From assembly GCF_002575655.3 (NCBI RefSeq), contig NC_053041.3:371611054-371675053 (forward strand): 64,000 nt of DNA. Reading direction: 5' to 3'. The notes below the pieces were generated by a model that worked only from the letters and a program-made list of their open reading frames with translations, was not told where the DNA came from and did no database searches. The position numbers were made by a program, and so were the translations under genes. The stretch comes from Aegilops tauschii subsp. strangulata. Its lineage: Eukaryota; Streptophyta; Magnoliopsida; Poales; Poaceae. Shown here one piece after another: positions 59,533 through 64,000 of this stretch (position 1 is the stretch's first letter; each line of letters begins with the position of its first letter).

Positions 59533-59759
59533 CCTCCGTCCTGGTTTATTGGTCCCCTTTGTAATTTTTACCAAATTTTTACCAAATATTTAACTAAGAA
59601 ATGTTTATGCATGTCACCAAAATTATATCATTGAACACTATGCTCAAATACCCATCCAACGATATAATTTTTGCTGACCTGCACTAACATTTTGTCAGTT
59701 AAACCTTCGGTCAAAATTTAACACAAATTACAAAGGGGACCAATAAACCAAGACGGAGG
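59533..59759. mobile_element. Stowaway-type (mariner) MITE, 227 bp
   Basis: Left CCTCCGTCCTGGTTTATTGG and right, inverted, CCTCCGTCTTGGTTTATTGG continue into TCCCCTTTGTAATTT, about 35 bp of inverted repeat with one mismatch. TA lies outside both ends (59531-59532, 59760-59761). Confidence 0.88.
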
Positions 59760-59938
59760 TAGATTCCATCAACCGAACTGATTGCATCCATATCCCACGG
59801 CAGACATAAGTAAACATAGATTAAACATACTTAGAGATAATAAGCGTACACATACACAAGCGTAGTTCAACCATAAGTACATAGTTCAACCGTCAATAAG
59901 CATACTCAAGTGTACATAGTTCGATCCCACATCTCATC

Positions 59939-60931
59939 TCACATGCCGGCACGATCCTGAAGCTTCTCCAGGTACTCGGCGTACGCGCCATGCGCCACCC
60001 TGTGAGAATACTTCTGCTTGAAGGAGCCAACGGCCCGTCCTCTTGCATGCGCCAGAACACTTACATGCGCGTCATGAAGCTTGTGGTTGCAAAATGGGCA
60101 TCCATAGCCGTCGTTCCAGGTCCTAATACACCTGTTATGCTTTCCCACATAAAGCTCCCTCAGGATTTGCCTCTTGTACCTCCTCTGGCCATCTTCATCC
60201 TCGTTGTTCACATCGTCAGACAGCACCTATACAAATAGTAAAACAAATTTGGCATCAAATAAATGATTACATGCCGTGAAGTAGGATTAGGAATTTATGG
60301 CTATTTATTTATACATATCCAGAGATTATGGTTCGATTTTTAAGCACAGTCATCTATGTACAGACCAAACTTGAAGAAAATAATGGCACAAACATATGTA
60401 GGTCATTCAAAATCAATTGTCAAGTCCTGGCTAGGAATTATTAGCACGAACACTAACCCTAGTCAGATTACTAGCAGAAATCATTTGCACAGATGAAACA
60501 ACTAATCACTTATCACTTATACCATTCAAACAATCAATACACTACACGGATCCAACGAAACTTACTCAGATTTCATGGATTGGGAGAACATAACCATAGG
60601 ATTTCTATTCCAAAAAGGGGGAGGCAGGAGTAACCAGAGAAACCCTATGATCTATTTGACACATAAATGGGTATAGATGACTAACCAGCTGTCCGTCGTC
60701 GTCGGAGTGGTCGCCGGAGTGGTCGTCGGAGTCGTCATCGGGGTCGTCACCAGAGTCAGTGTGGAACTCCGCCTTCGGCTATGGAAGCTCGACGCCGTCG
60801 ACGATGTCAGGGTGCAGCAATAACTCGCCAGCGGTGACGGCAACCTTTGTCTCCATCTCCACGCCGTGCTCCGGTGCTTTAGCAGCCCCGGCGTCGCCAC
60901 TCCCTCCAATGGGGCGCTTTGACGACCTCAT
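59939..60931 (-). pseudogene. Two-exon zf-XS-like gene copy
   Basis: Exon 1 (60931-60686) starts MRSSKRPIGGSGDAGAAKAP and ends in an acidic run (DSGDDPDDDSDDHSGDHSDD). Exon 2 (60226-59939) continues VLSDDVNNEDEDGQRRYKRQ, then YGCPFCNHKLHDAHVSVLAH and YSHRVAHGAYAEYLEKLQ, with a C-x2-C...H...H arrangement as in the zf-XS finger of plant XS-domain (SGS3-type RNA silencing) proteins. The XS domain itself is absent. The intron 60685-60227 has GT-AG ends in phase 0. One TAG (after DGVELP) breaks exon 1. Role unknown; likely transposon cargo. Confidence 0.55.
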
Positions 60932-61860
60932 ACACTGATGGCTTTGAGGACTGAGAGCGGCATTGAGGATGCAAGCGGAGAGAGAGAGAGGATTGTGTGT
61001 GTGGCGAGGATGGGGGTGCGGCCGCTCGGGCGCACCATTAATATGGAGTAGTGGGAGTTGTGGGAGAGAGGCGGGCGGCGGTCAAACCAATGGCTCGACT
61101 CCCAGTGAGCCTGCGCACCGGACTGCTGGCATGCCTACCAAAGTTTCACACAGCTACTCGCACGCCTCCCGATGACACTGCGTAGCGAGCACGCCTCCGT
61201 CAATTCACACACCTGCACGCACGCCTCCCAGTCTGCCCGCGCGGTGGACTGCTCGCATGCGTCCCGTCAACTCACGCCTGCTCGCACGGCACATGGGTCG
61301 CGCAGCGGCACCTATATTGTTTTTCTATTTGGATGATTAATGCTGCCGCTTTATTGCTTAACCGAAGCATGGCACGTATCCATTGTTGGTCTAACGCTGA
61401 CGGTTCGAATAAATAATCCGTTTGGGATATTGGTTCCCAATTATTAATAACCTCCCGTTTGTAATTAGATAAAGATTACATCAAAACTGGTCTCAAATTT
61501 GACAAAAAAGTACAATGCCACTTTGTATTGGTGTCCATATGACAACACGATAAGTTTCATGAACTTCAAATAAGTTTTGGATGTACTAGAATGTAAAAAT
61601 CAACATTCTCAATGTTTGAAATTTGTTGCACGGGGAGTAAACATGCACCCAGTGAGACACATGTGTTTTTGCAATCCATTTAGGTGCACTGTCACGTGTG
61701 CATGTAGCTCAAATTTGATTTTTGCACATTATACCCGTAGAAAATCAATCAATTACTGTACTAAAACGTCTTAATGATCTCTATGATTTTTTTCGAAATT
61801 AAAACGTCCCTCCTTTGGTAATATATGTTCACCGCGGGATAATTAATTTAACATGCATCG
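60932..61860. other. Noncoding DNA between the zf-XS-like copy and the tandem array
   Basis: 61,090-61,310 shows repeated cgcacgcctccc/ctcgcacgcctcc words (short degenerate repeats). The rest is A/T-rich with no recognised feature. Confidence 0.4.
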
Positions 61861-63690
61861 TAGTTGCGGTGGATTCGCGGTGTGTGTGGGTGTGTGCGTC
61901 TGGGGGTGGCGGGTGGCTCGCAGTACACTACGAGTTGTGAGCCACCATGTGGGTTGGCCATTTTGGTAGGCAGGCCGGTGCCACATCAGAGTCGTGAATT
62001 CGTTATTAAACATTACACAACCCATTCATACATACATGTTTTGGCCACATGCAGTCGATGGTTGTCCTACACGACACTCGATACTCGCATGTGACGCTTT
62101 CTGTGGGTCCGCGAGGTAGTCTTCCATCACTTTGACGAACAACAGTAGTGAGGTTAATTTGACCAGCAAGGTAGAATCTTTTTTGTTTGTGTTATGGTAG
62201 TATATAGTACGCGTCGAAGAGGTGGGAGGGGACTAGCATATATACTATACGTACGCGTCCGTGAACAAGTACACCTCACTCAGTGTCGGGTCTATTCGGT
62301 TTCCGAGGCACGTGCCACATCAAAATTGTGAAATTGGCTATTCAAACATCACACAACACCTCTTTGGGCCACATGCATGCACGCGGTGGTTATCCTAGCT
62401 AGGACACTCATGTGTGACGCTTCCATCTGTGGGCCCACGAGGCCATCATCGATGCATGCATGCATCACTTTGACCTACATCGGGAGAGGTTAATTAATTT
62501 CACCATCGATGATGATTCTTTTGGGTTGTACATATTATGGCAGGAGCATATAGTATGCGGTGAAGAGGGGGGAAGGGGACCATGATATGTAGTACGCTTC
62601 ATGAACCTCGCTCTGTGTGGGTGCATGGTTTTCGGTTTTTGAGGCATGTGGCACATCAAAGTTGTGCAGTTTGGGTATTCAACATATATATGTTTGGCCC
62701 ACATGCAAAGCGGTGGTGGTTATCCTCTCGCACCCACTTAAGTGGTTATCAACGATATCGATGCTTTCCATGTGTTGGCCCGCTTGGTCCATCACTACTT
62801 TTTGCCTGACAACAAGAGAGGTTAATTTGACTTGGGAGGGGATTATTATTTTTGCTTGTAATACAGTATATATATATATATATATATATATATAGGTCAT
62901 GCTCTGGGATGACATGCATGATACAGTTTGAGCACACACACATGCATGTGTACGCATGAATCCCTTCCATCGAGTCGAAGTGGCTAGTACAACGACACGT
63001 CATGAACCGATCTCGCTCTGCGTGGGGAGCTAGTGTACGATTTTTGACGCATGCACCACGTCAATGTTGTGAAATGGTATTCAAACATGCATGCACGCAT
63101 CACCTCCATACATATGCATGTAGTGGTTGCCTTCGAACGATACACTCCCTCACGTGGTTATCGGCGACAAGCCTATATATTCGTGGGCCCGCGTGGACAT
63201 CCATGATAACCTTGACCGACAACAAGATAGGTTACCATGGCAGATTCTTCATTTGGATCGTGTTATCGTAGTATAGGTCATGGTGGGATTCAGACCTAAT
63301 TTAAGTTTGAGCGCATATACTATGCACGCATGCATGCATGAATCCCCGTTGTTGGCTTCAAGTGTGGTGTAATATACATATGCATCGTCAACCTAACCCT
63401 CACTCGGTGTGGGGATTTCTAGTTCGAAATCACGGTGCCACATCAAAGTTGTTCCATTGTTACTCAAAAACACACCTCTCCACACATATGTTTGGGCCAC
63501 ACACATGCAGTGGTTGTCTTTGGGGACTAGCTACTTGCGTGATTATTGGCAAGCTAGCCCATCTCCGGGGTCGCATGGATGGCCATCACTTTGACCAACA
63601 ACAAGAGAGAGGATGTATACGACCAAGGTGGATTATTCTTGGTCCGTTTTACGATCCATCTTGGTGAGATATGCCTCTCTGGCCCGCCGA
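61861..63690 (+). repeat. Diverged tandem array, about five units of 333-403 bp
   Basis: Using gtgccacatcaaagttgtg as anchor, units start near 61979, 62312, 62648, 63051 and 63435. Each unit then shows tttgggccacatgca, gtgggcccgcgagg, catcactttgacc, acaacaagagaggttaat and tcatgaacctcgctctgtg in the same order. Units 3 and 4 share an extra segment with ggtcatg, tttgagc and gcatgaatccc. The array is old (many substitutions). Confidence 0.8.
62867..62894. repeat. (TA)14 microsatellite
   Basis: Uninterrupted TA repeat within unit 3 of the tandem array. Confidence 0.95.
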
Positions 63691-63710
63691 CAGAAAGTGT
63701 GTGTGTGTGT

Positions 63711-63990
63711 GGGGGGGCTGCTACGTACTTCACACTTTGCTAGGTGAACCTCGGTTGGGGGGCATGCATTCATAGCATAGGATTCCCTTCGTGGTGACAC
63801 GAGGGGGGGCTGCTAGCTACTTCGCACTTTGCTAGGTGAACCTCGATTGGGGGGGGGGGCATGCATTCATAGCTTAGGATTCCCTTCGTGCCGACACGAG
63901 GGGGGGCTGCTAGCTACTTCGCACTTTGCTAGGTGAACCTCAGTTGGGGGGGCATGCATTCATAGTTTAGGATTCCCTTCGAGCCGACAC
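63711..63990 (+). repeat. Tandem array of about 92-97 bp units with poly-G runs, three units
   Basis: Units start at 63711, 63803 and 63900 with ggggggctgcta, then cactttgctaggtgaacctc, a second G run of 6-12, gcatgcattcatag and gattcccttcg. Units are about 95% alike apart from G-run length. The array ends about 10 bp from the window edge and may continue. Confidence 0.9.
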
Positions 63991-64000
63991 GAGCGAGCGC

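Larger units (their letters stand above)
46855..60931. mobile_element. CACTA-like element, left end in window; right end not found
   Basis: CACTACTGAAGG at 46855 starts abruptly after LINE ORF1, and 650 bp of repeated gtgtgcgat/gtttgcgat motifs follow, as in CACTA subterminal regions. The sequence is interrupted at 47521 by a retrotransposon and resumes at 54506. It then carries several minus-strand gene copies and, near 59,440-59,520, accgtgtgtgattgac-type motifs again. No CAGTAGTG-type right end was recognised, so the stated end is only the last included gene fragment. No transposase is seen. Confidence 0.55.

Noticed and set aside
62136..62148. caacagtagtgagg as a CACTA right terminus (CAGTAGTG)
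   Set aside because: It aligns with caacaagagaggttaat of the other tandem units, so it is a repeat-unit variant; no inverted-end context follows.
1..64000. CRISPR arrays, bacterial operons, rRNA or tRNA genes
   Set aside because: None found; repeat types, introns and element structures are those of a plant nuclear genome.

Overview
The window looks like intergenic DNA from a large grass genome, most likely Triticeae (wheat, Aegilops, barley or rye). The reasons are the nested LTR retrotransposons of Tekay-, Athila- and Tat-like types, the Stowaway MITEs, the PIF/Harbinger-type elements starting GAGCATCT, and plant gene fragments (F-box/FBD, B3-like, DUF2828, zf-XS) with GT-AG introns. I see no intact single-copy host gene, no rRNA or tRNA gene and no CRISPR array. 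Family names (WHAM, Sabrina and similar) were not checked and clade names are used instead.

1-22 kb is stacked Ty3/gypsy DNA. A Tekay-like element without most of pol (1-5730) sits inside an Athila-like element whose 3' part and 3' LTR follow (5731-9598). That element sits inside a Tat-like element (9599-15347) with a broken RNase H/integrase, an antisense ORF with a B3-like fold and a 3' LTR with perfect 8-bp inverted ends. The Tat-like element lies in another Tat-like relic (15348-16983), followed by two related long LTR fragments (16984-19303 and 19304-22009).

22-41 kb is a mosaic of smaller elements. It holds a truncated gypsy LTR, an 850-bp fold-back MULE with a 9-bp target duplication, Harbinger-type elements with antisense ORFs, a solo LTR with TSD CCTTC and a second MULE with a perfect 9-bp TSD. 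It also holds a 5'-truncated LINE with a 15-bp TSD and poly(A), two Stowaway MITEs, a Helitron 3' end, and a DUF2828 gene fragment wedged between two transposons.

41.3-46.9 kb is a second, longer LINE on the minus strand, split by a small Helitron. At 46,855 a CACTA-like end begins. Its subterminal repeats are interrupted by a structurally complete, pol-less Athila-like retrotransposon (47522-54505, TSD CATTG, tRNA-Asp primer site, intact gag-like ORF). Beyond it the CACTA-like DNA carries minus-strand gene copies, all decayed: a DEDD exonuclease-like gene, a spliced B3-like plus F-box/FBD unit, and a two-exon zf-XS-like gene.

The last 2.1 kb holds two tandem arrays: about five diverged 333-403 bp units (61,861-63,690) and at least three about 95-bp units with long G runs (63,711 to near the window end). 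I found no gene system working as a pathway. The most interesting signals are the antisense B3-like ORF, the B3/F-box gene-like unit, and the terminal arrays.
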